From: Scytonema sp. UIC 10036
GTDB lineage: Bacteria; Cyanobacteriota; Cyanobacteriia; Cyanobacteriales; Nostocaceae
DNA length: 64,000 nt
Direction: 5' to 3'
Assembly: GCF_009725235.1 (NCBI RefSeq)
Contig: NZ_WJFC01000034.1
Location: forward strand, 20,619-84,618
A model generated the notes under the pieces. The model had not been told where the DNA came from. It did no database searches and saw only the letters and a list, made by a program, of their open reading frames with translations. Made by a program: the position numbers and the translations under genes. Numbering within the stretch: the first letter of the stretch is position 1; the number at the start of each line of letters is the position of its first letter. This document shows positions 7,897 through 16,867 of this stretch, one piece after another.

Positions 7897-9918
7897 CTAA
7901 CTGCTAGCTACCGGAGGTATCCAGACAGTAAAAATTGAACCAACGCCTACTGTGGATTCTACTTCGATTCGACCTCGATGAAGTTCTACAAGCTGTTTGG
8001 TTAATGCTAAGCCCAATCCAGTTCCCCCGTAACGGCGACGGTAAGGCGTATCGAGTTGGTGGAATTTCTCAAACAAGAGTGACAATTGATCTTCTGGGAT
8101 ACCAATACCCGTATCCTCTACTTGAAAGACAGCATTTTCGTCTTCTACCCAAAGGCGCAATGTAACGTTTCCTCCTTCGGGTGTAAATTTTACAGCATTA
8201 GTTAGTAAATTCCACAGAATTTGTTGTATTCTTCTGGCATCAGCCGTAAAGCGATCGCACTCTGCATTGATTTGCAAATCGAGTTTAAGATTCACTCTTT
8301 TGAGAGTTGCTTTTTCTTTTAATCCGTTAACTGTAGATTCGGCTGCATCGCTCAAGGAAAAGCTGGTTATATTTAATACTGCTTTGCCTGCTTCTATTTG
8401 AGAGAGTTCGAGAATATCGTTAATCATCTCTAATAAATGCTCACCGCTATCATGAATTGTCTGTAAATAATCCCGTTGGCGTTTTGTTAACTCACCAAAG
8501 GACCAGCGTAGCAAAGTAGAAGACATTCCAATAACGTAGGTTAAAGGTGTCAGTAATTCGTGACTGATAGTGGCGAGGAATTCGCTTCTTAAACGGCTAG
8601 CCGCTTCTGCTGCAACCAGAGCGTCATGTAAAGCAACCGTGCGCTCAATAACACGTTCTTCCAAATTTTGTTTTTCTTTTGTCAGAGAACGCATTAACTC
8701 GGATTGATGGATTGCGATCGCCAATTGTTCCGCTACAGATGTGAGCAAAATTTTTTCACTTTCCGTCCAAGAACGAGGGCGATCGCATTGATGAGCAATC
8801 AGCAATCCCCAAAGTTTGTCTTCAAAAATAATCGGTGCTGCTAATTTTGCCCGGACTTTAGTATTTCTTAAAAAATTTAACAAACACTCTTCTAGAGCAT
8901 AAGTTGTTTCCACATCATCTACAGATAAAGTATAACCTTGTTTGTACTTTTCCCAACATTGATTAGTTTGAGTAAAACAATTATTTTCCGTGTAATGCAA
9001 AACAGATGAAATAGCATCATGAGCGCGAATTTCATAGACAATACAGCCTGCTTTGTCTTGTAAGTCTTGCTGTAAGGAATGGGGAGTTGAAAAGGGGGTA
9101 TAGTTCGGGAGGGACAAAGAAGGAGAGTATTGTTCGTTACTTATAGTAGACTCTTGACTCTTAGCAATGGAATGTTCAAATTTATATATTACCAGTCTGT
9201 CTAATTCCAAAAATTCTCTGACTTGTGCAACTGCTGTAGACATGATGACTGGCAAGTCTAAACTTTTACGGATTTGAGTTGTTACCTGATTTAATAACTT
9301 CTCTTGAGCTATTTGTTTTTGCAGGGCTTTTTCCACGGGTTGACAGACAGAGACATAAGGGAAATTTACAGGTAATTCTGTCTGTGATTGATTTGGTTCT
9401 GACAAAAGGTCTTTCAACAATAATAATGTAAATTTGCTTTGAAGCCTTGCATCATTGGTGACGGGAATTTGACAGTAATCTTCCAGGTTTTGATATGTTT
9501 GAGAATTTCTGTCGAACAAACCTCTCAAATTAGAAATAAACGAGACAATTTCTTCTAAATCAAACGTCAAATAAAAATCCAGTAGAAAATCATTGGGACA
9601 AGATAAGGAAGAGGTTGTGAAAGACAGAGACTGTGACGCGGAAAGTGAAGTTATTGCCATATCTCCCTTGTTCCCCGTATCCCCCTTATCCTGTAAATAA
9701 GTTCCAATGAAAAGCGCACTAAATTGTTGGGACACCAACACAGTAAAGCGTTGTGCCTGCCATTCTAGGGGTATGTTCACCATCACGAGCACCGATTCTG
9801 TCAGAACTAGAGATGGCTTTTCCACTGATTGAGCCATTTGCAACAGCAATTCTCTAAATCGAACAAATGTACTATTACGTATGGTTCGAGAGAAGCTCAA
9901 ATCAGAAGAACTAGACAT
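7897..9918 (-). CDS. Sensor histidine kinase, DICT-GAF-HisKA-HATPase_c
   Basis: A 673-residue soluble histidine kinase. Residues 1-120 resemble the DICT sensory domain (VLTESVLVMVNIPLEWQAQRF, FSALFIGTYLQ). A phytochrome-type GAF domain spans about 210-415 (LDRLVIYKFE, RAKLAAPIIFEDKLWGLLIAHQC). No chromophore-binding cysteine is evident at the usual position. The HisKA H-box is FLATISHELLTPLTYV, and the ATPase boxes are ILWNLLTNAVKFTPEGG (N), VEDTGIGIPEDQ (G1) and RRYGGTGLGLALTKQLV (G2), so it should be catalytically competent. No receiver domain is attached and no response regulator is adjacent, so it is an orphan kinase. The ligand is unknown; DICT-GAF kinases are common in filamentous cyanobacteria and some sense light or small molecules. 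Confidence 0.9.
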   Translation of the reverse strand: MSSSSDLSFSRTIRNSTFVRFRELLLQMAQSVEKPSLVLTESVLVMVNIPLEWQAQRFTVLVSQQFSALFIGTYLQDKGDTGNKGDMAITSLSASQSLSFTTSSLSCPNDFLLDFYLTFDLEEIVSFISNLRGLFDRNSQTYQNLEDYCQIPVTNDARLQSKFTLLLLKDLLSEPNQSQTELPVNFPYVSVCQPVEKALQKQIAQEKLLNQVTTQIRKSLDLPVIMSTAVAQVREFLELDRLVIYKFEHSIAKSQESTISNEQYSPSLSLPNYTPFSTPHSLQQDLQDKAGCIVYEIRAHDAISSVLHYTENNCFTQTNQCWEKYKQGYTLSVDDVETTYALEECLLNFLRNTKVRAKLAAPIIFEDKLWGLLIAHQCDRPRSWTESEKILLTSVAEQLAIAIHQSELMRSLTKEKQNLEERVIERTVALHDALVAAEAASRLRSEFLATISHELLTPLTYVIGMSSTLLRWSFGELTKRQRDYLQTIHDSGEHLLEMINDILELSQIEAGKAVLNITSFSLSDAAESTVNGLKEKATLKRVNLKLDLQINAECDRFTADARRIQQILWNLLTNAVKFTPEGGNVTLRLWVEDENAVFQVEDTGIGIPEDQLSLLFEKFHQLDTPYRRRYGGTGLGLALTKQLVELHRGRIEVESTVGVGSIFTVWIPPVASS

Positions 9919-10504
9919 TGTTTACAATCTGGCGCGAAAGGGGTTTTTTGCAGTTTCTTGAAAATTGGCTACTGTGTCCTAACCAACAGTTTAAAACGGT
10001 AATTAGGGTTCATGCATCGTAATTAATGCCAAATTAGCTAACTCCGGCAGAAGCCCCACACTTACCGCGAAGCGGAAGTGTGTGGAGTCGTCACGAGGAT
10101 AGAAGCCTCAGTCAGGAGAGTTAATTTTTCTATAATAGACTCTATCTCCCGTAGTTTCCCATTAGGTTGATGGTTTATAAGCCGTGCAGGAAATTGTACA
10201 GCGTAATAATGGTACTACTCTAATTGTAATGCTAGGAGATGACGCAAAGAGCAAAATCTCCGCTTCAGCGCAAGTCTGTGATGAAACGGATTTTTGGACA
10301 AAATTTGGTTTAACGTGATTGAAGGCAACAGTGCGATAAGCTAGCGTTCAGGCTAAGGCATATCGCATTACTGCATTTTTACAAGCATATCACTACGGTT
10401 TATGGCAAGATGTAAGTATATCAACACTGGAACATTTAACACACTCAGTCCATCAAGCCGAAGCAGCCATAGAAGAAGAAAAATAGGTGGTTTAGAAAGA
10501 AATT
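9919..10504. other. Intergenic region with hairpin and a C-terminal gene fragment
   Basis: 586 bases without a complete gene. At 10058-10080, CACTTACCGC-GAA-GCGGAAGTG forms a strong hairpin with one bulged base; it sits in a longer context (AGAAGCCCCACAC ... GGAGTCGTCACGAGG) that looks like a dispersed repeat or an insertion-sequence end, but I cannot assign it. From 10340 to 10486 the plus strand is open for 48 codons after a stop, reading AKAYRITAFLQAYHYGLWQD and then a helical, charged tail ending EAAIEEEK. It has no start codon and looks like the 3' end of a lost gene of unknown identity. Confidence 0.5.
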
Positions 10505-11743
10505 ATGGAGAATCTTGCGTATCTGCATGCAGCTTCTGTCTACGAAGATCTGACGAATAGTGAAATTATCTCTGTCAGCAGTTTGTTTGACAAGGCAGCA
10601 GCCCTTAACTGGAACCGTCTCTCTGGTAAGGCATGGAAGTATATGTTACCTCTTGCCCTTATCTTGTCTGTACTCAATGTCTACAGTAGTGCCTTAGCTT
10701 TGGAACAGGGTGATAAAGGTCCTTCTGTCAGAAATTTACAACGCGAATTAAAAAGGACAGGTTTTTATCAAGCGCCTATCACGCAAGTATATGATGTTTC
10801 TACAGAGGAGGCTGTCCGTCGCTTCCAAAAAGCTGCTGGCTTGGAGGTGACTGGTGTTGCAGGACCGGTGACTATACAAAAGTTAGATGGTTGGGAGACG
10901 GAAGAGACTCCCCAAAGTAAAAAACCGAGTGTTGAGAGTTCGACAGCGAAAAAACCTAGCAGCCAGAATACCCAAGTTAAGAAACCCAGTGCTGAGAACC
11001 CTCAAGCCAAAAAACCCAGCAGCCAGAATACTCAAGCCAAAAAAACCAGTGTTGAAAACTCTCAAGCTGAAAAAACTTCTAGTGAGACAGCCGTTGCTAA
11101 CAAGCGTCGTGATGCCAACCTTTTGCAACGAGGTGATGAAGGTGAAGATGTAAAAATCTTGCAAGAAAGATTGCGCGTTGCTGGTTTTTACTACGGTAAC
11201 TCAACGGGAATTTACGGTCCTATTACCGAAGACGCGGTGAAACGTTTCCAAGAAGCTTATAAATTGACCGTTGACGGTGTCGTAGGACCAGCTACGCAAA
11301 GAAGACTACCTCCAGTAGGTGTTGGTTACGGAGAAGCTCCTACCAGACGAGGTATCAGTCAAGATAAACTACGCTTGGGCGATACTGGAGAAGCTGTTAG
11401 AGTGTTGCAAGAGCAGCTAATAAAAGCTGGCTATTTGCAAGGAGAACCAAACGGTTACTTCGGCCCTTACACGGCAGATGCTGTTAAGAGATTTCAAACC
11501 AAGAATTATTTAGCAGCAAGTGGTATTGCGGGTCCCACAACTCGATCTAAATTGCACGATTTGGTCAGTCCTGGTGAGAAAAGCGACTTTGATACTTTGG
11601 AAATACAGAGACGATTGCAATCGCGTGGTTTTTACAAAGGCGATCTGAATGGTGTGATGGGAGAAGATACTAAGGAAGCGATTAAACAAGCTCAAAAATT
11701 CTACGGTATCAGCTTAAGTGATGTGAGAAGCGGACGTTTTTAA
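10505..11743 (+). CDS. Secreted multi-domain peptidoglycan-binding (PG_binding_1) protein
   Basis: 412 residues. A hydrophobic segment at about 47-66 (YMLPLALILSVLNVYSSALA) ends in an Ala-x-Ala-like site and probably exports the protein. Four PG_binding_1-like modules follow: about 68-126 (GDKGPSVRNLQRELKRTGFY), 203-266 (GDEGEDVKILQERLRVAGFY), 294-356 (GDTGEAVRVLQEQLIKAGYL) and a shorter, partly diverged one at about 367-405 (LEIQRRLQSRGFYKGDLNG). Modules 1 and 2 are joined by a Lys/Ser/Pro-rich linker of 10-residue repeats. No catalytic domain is visible, so it is likely a cell-wall-anchored structural or targeting protein rather than a hydrolase. It stands alone. Confidence 0.85.
   Translation: MENLAYLHAASVYEDLTNSEIISVSSLFDKAAALNWNRLSGKAWKYMLPLALILSVLNVYSSALALEQGDKGPSVRNLQRELKRTGFYQAPITQVYDVSTEEAVRRFQKAAGLEVTGVAGPVTIQKLDGWETEETPQSKKPSVESSTAKKPSSQNTQVKKPSAENPQAKKPSSQNTQAKKTSVENSQAEKTSSETAVANKRRDANLLQRGDEGEDVKILQERLRVAGFYYGNSTGIYGPITEDAVKRFQEAYKLTVDGVVGPATQRRLPPVGVGYGEAPTRRGISQDKLRLGDTGEAVRVLQEQLIKAGYLQGEPNGYFGPYTADAVKRFQTKNYLAASGIAGPTTRSKLHDLVSPGEKSDFDTLEIQRRLQSRGFYKGDLNGVMGEDTKEAIKQAQKFYGISLSDVRSGRF
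10919..11098 (+). repeat. 30-bp in-frame tandem repeat in the linker of the peptidoglycan-binding gene
   Basis: Six consecutive 10-codon units with consensus KKPSxENxQA (for example KKPSSQNTQV, KKPSAENPQA, KKPSSQNTQA). The unit length keeps the frame, so copy number can vary without breaking the gene. The product is a basic, flexible spacer. Confidence 0.85.
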
Positions 11744-11819
11744 CATCCGCCACGGGTGTTTGCCGATCTTCATGCTTGCGCCTGTCACCTAAAATTCACA
11801 GAACATACCTACCTGAGTG

Positions 11820-12275
11820 CTAAAGGGGCATTAATGACCTTTGGCACTTGGGACAAATCGCATGAATTGTCAATTGACAGTCGAGTAAGTGGTAGCCTTC
11901 TTTTTGAGCGGTTTTTGCTCCAACTTTTAAAATGACATCGTTCTTGAACTCGATAGTCGTGTTACACCTGACACAGATCAGGTGATGGTGGTGGTGGGGA
12001 TAAGGCTGGTTAAGTTCGTAATGTTTGTGTCCTTCTCCAAGTTCTAACTCTCGCAGGATGCCCATTCGCGCCATTAACTTGAGAGTGCGATAAATGGTCG
12101 ATAGGCTGATTCCTTCCCCTTTTATTTCCAATCTTTCATAGAGATCCTCAGCACTAAGATGTTCTCCTTGTGGAAGGTCTTGAAAAATGTGTAGAATTGT
12201 TTCACGCTGAGGTGTTAAACGCCAGCCGCGTTCGTTCAATTCTGCCTTAAGTGCGGTTGCTGAGTAGACAGTCAT
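11820..12275 (-). CDS. furA: Ferric uptake regulator FurA
   Basis: A 151-residue Fur-family repressor starting MTVYSATALKAELNERGWRL, matching from memory the FurA of Anabaena/Nostoc rather than the zinc (FurB/Zur) or peroxide (FurC/PerR) paralogues. The winged helix includes LTPQRETILHIFQ and ISLSTIYRTLKLMARMGIL. The metal-sensing half contains the run of five histidines in PYPHHHHHLICVRCN and the second zinc pair CPKCQ. It represses iron acquisition genes with Fe2+ and also affects photosynthesis, redox and heterocyst genes in relatives. The sigma factor gene lies upstream on the same strand, an order I recall from Anabaena (furA next to sigC). A TTG five codons upstream is in frame, but the ATG gives the conserved N-terminus. 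Confidence 0.92.
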   Translation of the reverse strand: MTVYSATALKAELNERGWRLTPQRETILHIFQDLPQGEHLSAEDLYERLEIKGEGISLSTIYRTLKLMARMGILRELELGEGHKHYELNQPYPHHHHHLICVRCNTTIEFKNDVILKVGAKTAQKEGYHLLDCQLTIHAICPKCQRSLMPL

Positions 12276-12283
12276 GGCTATTT

Positions 12284-12358
12284 TTCTCAATAAAACCCAT
12301 TAATTGAGAATATAGCAAATCTTCGGAGCAATTTGCAATAAAACTTACTTATTGAGAA
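12284..12358 (-). promoter_or_regulatory. Candidate FurA autoregulatory operator region
   Basis: Upstream of furA, TTCTCAATAA (12284-12293) and TTATTGAGAA (12349-12358) are exact reverse complements, and TAATTGAGAA (12301-12310) is a one-mismatch copy. AT-rich ATTGAGAAT-like words resemble half-sites of cyanobacterial iron boxes, and FurA autoregulation is known in Anabaena. The first copy lies nine bases before the start codon, so binding there would also block translation initiation signals. Confidence 0.4.
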
Positions 12359-12514
12359 CATTTGTTAAATGCTTGGATATAGGTAATTAAACTCTAATGA
12401 GCATTTAACAGATTGTCGATCCCCGTAGGAAAGACATCTAAAAAAGTTATAGAAAGTTTAACTTGGCTTAACTGAGAATGATGTGCTACAACCTAGTAAG
12501 AAATGTGGAAATAG

Positions 12515-12632
12515 TCATTGGTCATTGGTCATTTGTCATTTGTCATTTGTGACTTGTAATACTTTAGTAATCATTTATAGTACCAATAACCAATAACCAA
12601 CGACCAATGACCAATGACCAATGACCAATGAC
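12515..12632. repeat. Opposed heptamer arrays able to fold back
   Basis: TCATTGG/TCATTTG heptamers (about 12515-12551) are followed 30 bases later by their reverse complements, CCAATAA/CCAATGA heptamers (about 12582-12632), which run into the stop codon of the sigma factor gene. Transcripts would fold into a long imperfect hairpin, which may serve as a 3' end or terminator. Confidence 0.7.
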
Positions 12633-13876
12633 TAACTTAAAGATTCCAAGTAGTCGCGGATCATGTTACGTCTCTTGGGTTGACGCAGTTTCTGCAAAGC
12701 TTTGGATTCAATTTGGCGAACTCGTTCGCGTGAGAGATCGAGCGCACGTCCAATTTCTGCTAGGGAGTAGGGATGACCGTCTGACAAACCAAAGCGCATT
12801 AAAATCACATCCCGTTCGCGACTGGTGAGATCTGCCAAAAGATGTTGCAAATCTTTTTGTAAAGATTCTCGCATTAACATTTGTTCTGGGGTCACGCCGT
12901 CGGTTTCGAGTAATTCTCCCAACTCTGTGTCTTTGTCCTTACCAACTTTGGTTTCTAAGGAGACGGAACGAGGAACTCGCAGTAAGACTTCTCTGACTTG
13001 GGTGGGTGTCATTTCTAACTCTTGCGCCAGATCTTCTAAGGTTGGGGTACGACCTTTCTCTTGAGCAATTTTGCGCTGAGCTTTTTTGATTTTGTTTAGT
13101 TTTTCTGTAATGTGGACTGGTAGGCGGATAGTACGGCTAGAAGTTGCGATCGCCCGAGTAATACCCTGACGAATCCACCAGTAAGCATAGGTACTGAAGC
13201 GGTAACCTTTAGTTGGATCGAACTTCTCAACTGCTCTTTCCAAACCAAGAGTTCCTTCTTGGACTAAATCGAGTAATTCCAAACCGCGATTTTGATATTT
13301 TTTAGCAACGGATACCACCAAGCGCAGGTTCGCCTTAATCATGTGTTCTTTGGCTTGGAGACCCTGGAACTGAATTTGCTCGAGTTCTTCGACTGTGATT
13401 TTGGCAACTTCAGCCCAACGGCGTTTTCCTTGACCTAATGATTGCTTGAGTTCAAAGACATCTACACCAGCCTCACGCGCCCACCGTTCCAAAGAAGGAC
13501 GATGTCCCAGTGCTGATACCAATCGCTCTTGAACTTCAATAATCCGAAGATATGGAGTAATAATCGTGTCTCCCTCCTTTGCAACTTTGGCAAGGAGTAT
13601 TCGCATCCGCAAGTAGCGCTGGACTTTTTGAGCTTCTGAAACTTCTTCATCGCGCCCTAACAAGCGAACCCGACCAATTTCTTGAAGATACAGACGGACT
13701 AAGTCTGTGCTGCGGCGGTTCGGGGTAGCACCCAGACTTGCAGGATCGGAAGCAGCCATTTCCAATTCTTCCAGTTCCTCTATCGGCATCTCGTCAACCG
13801 TGAGATCGGCGTCAAACTCTGGGCTGGACTGTTTTGACTCGTAGGTGGCATCTGCGTAAGAAAATGTTGCTGGCAT
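12632..13876 (-). CDS. sigC: RNA polymerase group-2 sigma factor, SigC type
   Basis: About 414 residues from the ATG at 13876; an upstream TTG would add ten. All core sigma-70 regions are present: 1.2 (DLVRLYLQEIGRVRLL), 2.1-2.4 (ANLRLVVSVAKKYQNRGLEL, DLVQEGTLGLERAVEKFDP, YRFSTYAYWWIRQGITRAI), 3 and 4 (TSRERDVILMRFGL; LSRERVRQIESKALQKLR). The long N-terminal region 1.1 of the primary sigma factor is absent, which makes it a group-2 sigma. The position beside furA and the N-terminus MPATFSYADATYESKQ point to SigC of heterocystous cyanobacteria, implicated in nitrogen-stress and early heterocyst transcription. The subfamily name rests on synteny and memory. Confidence 0.85.
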   Translation of the reverse strand: MPATFSYADATYESKQSSPEFDADLTVDEMPIEELEELEMAASDPASLGATPNRRSTDLVRLYLQEIGRVRLLGRDEEVSEAQKVQRYLRMRILLAKVAKEGDTIITPYLRIIEVQERLVSALGHRPSLERWAREAGVDVFELKQSLGQGKRRWAEVAKITVEELEQIQFQGLQAKEHMIKANLRLVVSVAKKYQNRGLELLDLVQEGTLGLERAVEKFDPTKGYRFSTYAYWWIRQGITRAIATSSRTIRLPVHITEKLNKIKKAQRKIAQEKGRTPTLEDLAQELEMTPTQVREVLLRVPRSVSLETKVGKDKDTELGELLETDGVTPEQMLMRESLQKDLQHLLADLTSRERDVILMRFGLSDGHPYSLAEIGRALDLSRERVRQIESKALQKLRQPKRRNMIRDYLESLS

Positions 13877-14295
13877 AAAGTTCGTCTCAATGGCTCCAGG
13901 TAACAACAGATTTAGGTCAGCTAATTAACTGTTGCTATTGTTCCCGTGATTTTGGAAGAAATAACACGGTTGAGGGTGACCTTTAGGTTTTTTTTCAAAA
14001 AACCTGTACTGGTTTTTTTTGACACAGTGCCTCCGAAGGCTCGGTTACTGAGCTTCTCCCTTTTACCAATAGCTATGAAAATTCTGAACAGGACTAGAAA
14101 AAGCGAGTTCCTTGTTTAGGATTTCAACCTTAATAATTTGGTTTTTTTACTTTGGGTGCTAAGTATAGCCATATATCGGTATAAAGTCCTAAAGGTCGTT
14201 TTCATAGTCATATCTACAAGAGTGGTTAAGTAATTTCCTGAAGATTTGCTAATTTCCTCTTCACAAATAATTAGTTATGTGGTTAAGAAGTTAAG
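13877..14295. other. Intergenic region upstream of sigC
   Basis: No gene is seen. At 13985-14005, AGGTTTTTT and AAAAAACCT form an A/T-rich hairpin that falls in the 5' leader of the sigma factor gene and could attenuate its transcription. The rest is A/T-rich, contains the promoter of sigC, and takes up the 3' end of gpsA. Confidence 0.5.
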
Positions 14296-15207
14296 TTATT
14301 CCGGTTTGGCATCCCGCAACATTAACTCTTCTAATGCTTGTCGGGGCGTGAGTTCTCGAGCAAGCAAACGATAAACTTGTTCGGTAATTGGCATAGGGAT
14401 ATTGTGCTGCTTAGCTCGTTCCACCAAAACGTTAGTCGTGTTAATTCCTTCTGCGGTTCCTTCTAAATGAGCAAGAATTTCTGCAAGTGTTTTATTACAA
14501 GCCAACTGATACCCTACTTGATAATTTCTACTTAAGTGACTGTTACAGGTTGCGAGGAGATCGCCCAACCCAGACAAACCATAAAAAGTTTCCATTTTTG
14601 CACCCCAGTGGGTACCAATACGAACCATTTCTGTAAGTCCACGGGTGACTAAAGCAGCTTTGGCATTGGTTCCTAACTGCAAACCATCACAAACGCCGGC
14701 TGCGATCGCCATAACATTTTTCAGCGTTCCCCCCAATTCCACACCCAAAGGATCGGAATTGGTATAAACCCGGAAACGGTTAGAAGAGAAAATAGATTGC
14801 ACGAATTCCGCCGCCGCCATATTTTGACTGGCGACAACTGTTGCGGCTGGTAATGCTTGTTCGATTTCTTTAGATAAGTTGGGACCTGAGAGAACAACAA
14901 CAGGATTGTTGGGGAAAGTTTCTTGCCAAATTTGCGAAGGTGTGCATGTGGTTTTTGGGTCTAAACCCTTCGTCGCCGTGACAAAAATAGTTTTTGGTGA
15001 AATAAGCAAAGACTGAAGTGAAGAGGTAACATCTCTGACACCCTTCATAGAAACAGCAGAAACAATAATATCCGTATCTGGGACGATTTGTGGTAGAGTC
15101 TCAGTCCCCTGTCGCGACCACAGGCGTACCTCATGACCGTTCACTTTGACCAGAGTAGCAAGGACTGTCCCCCAAGCACCTGCACCTAAAATTGCAACGT
15201 TTGACAT
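14296..15207 (-). CDS. gpsA: Glycerol-3-phosphate dehydrogenase [NAD(P)+]
   Basis: A 303-residue enzyme that reduces dihydroxyacetone phosphate to sn-glycerol-3-phosphate for membrane lipid synthesis, in the cytoplasm. The Rossmann motif GAGAWGTVLA opens the protein. The signature VLSGPNLSKEI, the catalytic lysine in ELGGTLKNVMAIAAG and GLSGLGDLLATCNSHLSRN are all present. Length is close to the usual 300-330 residues; the N-terminal half is slightly short between the nucleotide-binding strands (SRQGTETLPQIVPDTD), which is common in cyanobacterial forms. It is on the same strand as lipA but separated by a heptamer array, so cotranscription is uncertain. Confidence 0.95.
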   Translation of the reverse strand: MSNVAILGAGAWGTVLATLVKVNGHEVRLWSRQGTETLPQIVPDTDIIVSAVSMKGVRDVTSSLQSLLISPKTIFVTATKGLDPKTTCTPSQIWQETFPNNPVVVLSGPNLSKEIEQALPAATVVASQNMAAAEFVQSIFSSNRFRVYTNSDPLGVELGGTLKNVMAIAAGVCDGLQLGTNAKAALVTRGLTEMVRIGTHWGAKMETFYGLSGLGDLLATCNSHLSRNYQVGYQLACNKTLAEILAHLEGTAEGINTTNVLVERAKQHNIPMPITEQVYRLLARELTPRQALEELMLRDAKPE

Positions 15208-15208
15208 T

Positions 15209-15307
15209 TGTTGGTTGTTGGTTGTTAGTTGTTAGTTGTTAGTTGTTAGTTGTTGGTTGTCAAAGAGTACCACTAACCACTAACCACTAACCACTAACCA
15301 CTAACCA
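15209..15307. repeat. Opposed heptamer arrays between lipA and gpsA
   Basis: GTTAGTT/GTTGGTT heptamers (about 15209-15260) are followed by reverse-complement ACTAACC heptamers (about 15272-15307). Like the array at 12.5 kb, this can fold back on itself. It ends at the stop codon of lipA. Confidence 0.8.
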
Positions 15308-16186
15308 CTAACCCTTTTCCCTTGGATACTGCTTCATAAGAGTTCTAACCTCTTCTGCATGGTAAGAACTTCTTGTCAAGGGTGAAGAAACAACTTGTAA
15401 AAATCCCAGTTCTTCACCGAAAGTTTTCCAAGCATCAAATTGCTCTGGGGTGATAAATTGAGAGACTTGTAAGTGTTTTTGACTGGGTTGGAGATACTGC
15501 CCAATTGTTAAAATATCGCAATCTACAGCGCGTAAATCCCGCATGACTTGGCGAATCTCTTCATCTGTTTCGCCTAAACCCACCATAATTCCGGATTTTG
15601 TGTAAACTTCAGGTGCATGGGCGCGAGAACGTTGCAGCAATTCTATTGTTCGTTCGTAATTTCCTTGGGGACGCACGCGACGATACAAACGAGGAACTGT
15701 TTCCGTGTTGTGATTGAGAACTTCCGGTTGTGCTTGAAGAATTAACTCTAGTGCTTCCCAATTTCCGCATAAGTCCGGGATTAAGACTTCAATGGTGGTG
15801 TGGGGATAAACAGTGCGGATGGCTTCAATACAACGGACAAACTGGGAAGCGCCACCATCGGGTAAATCGTCTCTGTTAACAGAGGTGATGACCACATGAT
15901 TGAGTTTCATCCGCCGTACTGCTTCCGCCAGTCGGACTGGTTCTGTGGGGTCTAGAGGTTTGGGTTTTTTCTCAAAGTCAATATCGCAATAGGGACAGGC
16001 ACGGGTGCAAGCTGGTCCCATAATTAAAAATGTGGCTGTACCAGCGTTAAAGCACTCCCCAATGTTCGGACAGGACGCTTCCTCACAAACCGTATTGAGA
16101 GCTAAATCCCGCAAAATTTCTTTAACGTTACCAACGCGCTCCCACTGAGGCGCTTTTACCCGCAACCAGTCTGGCTTTACAGTCAC
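15308..16186 (-). CDS. lipA: Lipoyl synthase
   Basis: A 292-residue radical-SAM enzyme that inserts two sulfurs into octanoyl groups on lipoyl domains of 2-oxoacid dehydrogenases and GcvH. The auxiliary cluster cysteines lie in [12 protein letters not shown] and the SAM cluster in the CxxxCxxC motif CTRACPYC. The C-terminal serine ligand is in [12 protein letters not shown]. Length is typical. Cyanobacteria often hold two lipA copies, so this may be one of two. No lipB or octanoyltransferase gene is adjacent. The ATG start immediately precedes the conserved [12 protein letters not shown] segment. Confidence 0.95.
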   Translation of the reverse strand: MTVKPDWLRVKAPQWERVGNVKEILRDLALNTVCEEASCPNIGECFNAGTATFLIMGPACTRACPYCDIDFEKKPKPLDPTEPVRLAEAVRRMKLNHVVITSVNRDDLPDGGASQFVRCIEAIRTVYPHTTIEVLIPDLCGNWEALELILQAQPEVLNHNTETVPRLYRRVRPQGNYERTIELLQRSRAHAPEVYTKSGIMVGLGETDEEIRQVMRDLRAVDCDILTIGQYLQPSQKHLQVSQFITPEQFDAWKTFGEELGFLQVVSSPLTRSSYHAEEVRTLMKQYPREKG

Positions 16187-16375
16187 AGTTCGTTTCTACC
16201 ACTCTAGATATACACAATTTATGGTAGCAAGGTTTATGAGTTGCGATCGCCGATTATAGCGTGTAGACATGCTATAAACCGCCCTTCTAACCCCTGACCT
16301 CATGCACGGGATTTTTCAATCTGGTTTTGTCATTTCTCCAGTTGCTGTGATATGCTTGTATTGGCATTTTATTGC

Positions 16376-16449
<74 letters not shown>

Positions 16450-16867
16450 TTTTTAATAGTTGTCGATTGCTAAATTATTTGTTTGTGATATACAGATTGA
16501 TATCTGTATTGCCAAATGTAAATTTTTATATCCAAATTTAACATTTCTGTAGTCAAGTCAGCTATCAGACATTTCTATGTATGTGAATTTGCATAATGTA
16601 ATTAAGCACTTTTGAGATTGATTTAATCAGAGCTTGCATCTCTCCGTATAAAGTTAGGCTGAGTCAACAGTAGAGCAATAAAATTACAACACTTTTCTTG
16701 ACTTTTTTTGTATAATAAGAGTTTCAGGCTTCGTACTGAGTGTAAAAATAATATTAAGGTTTCTTGATGAAAAATGTTAGTTGAATTAAATTCTTAGAAA
16801 ACAGAGTTAGTTAATAGCTATGATAGATTAAATACAAACTGTACCAATCTATACCTAAAAATATCTA
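16450..16867. other. AT-rich intergenic region
   Basis: 418 bases, strongly A/T-rich, with no open frame worth calling. It must hold the promoter for the DUF262-RelA/SpoT pair. I see nothing else. Confidence 0.6.

Noticed and set aside
10053..10090. End of an IS200/IS605-type element
   Set aside because: The hairpin and flanks resemble such ends, but no transposase or second end is present, so it is only noted as a hairpin.
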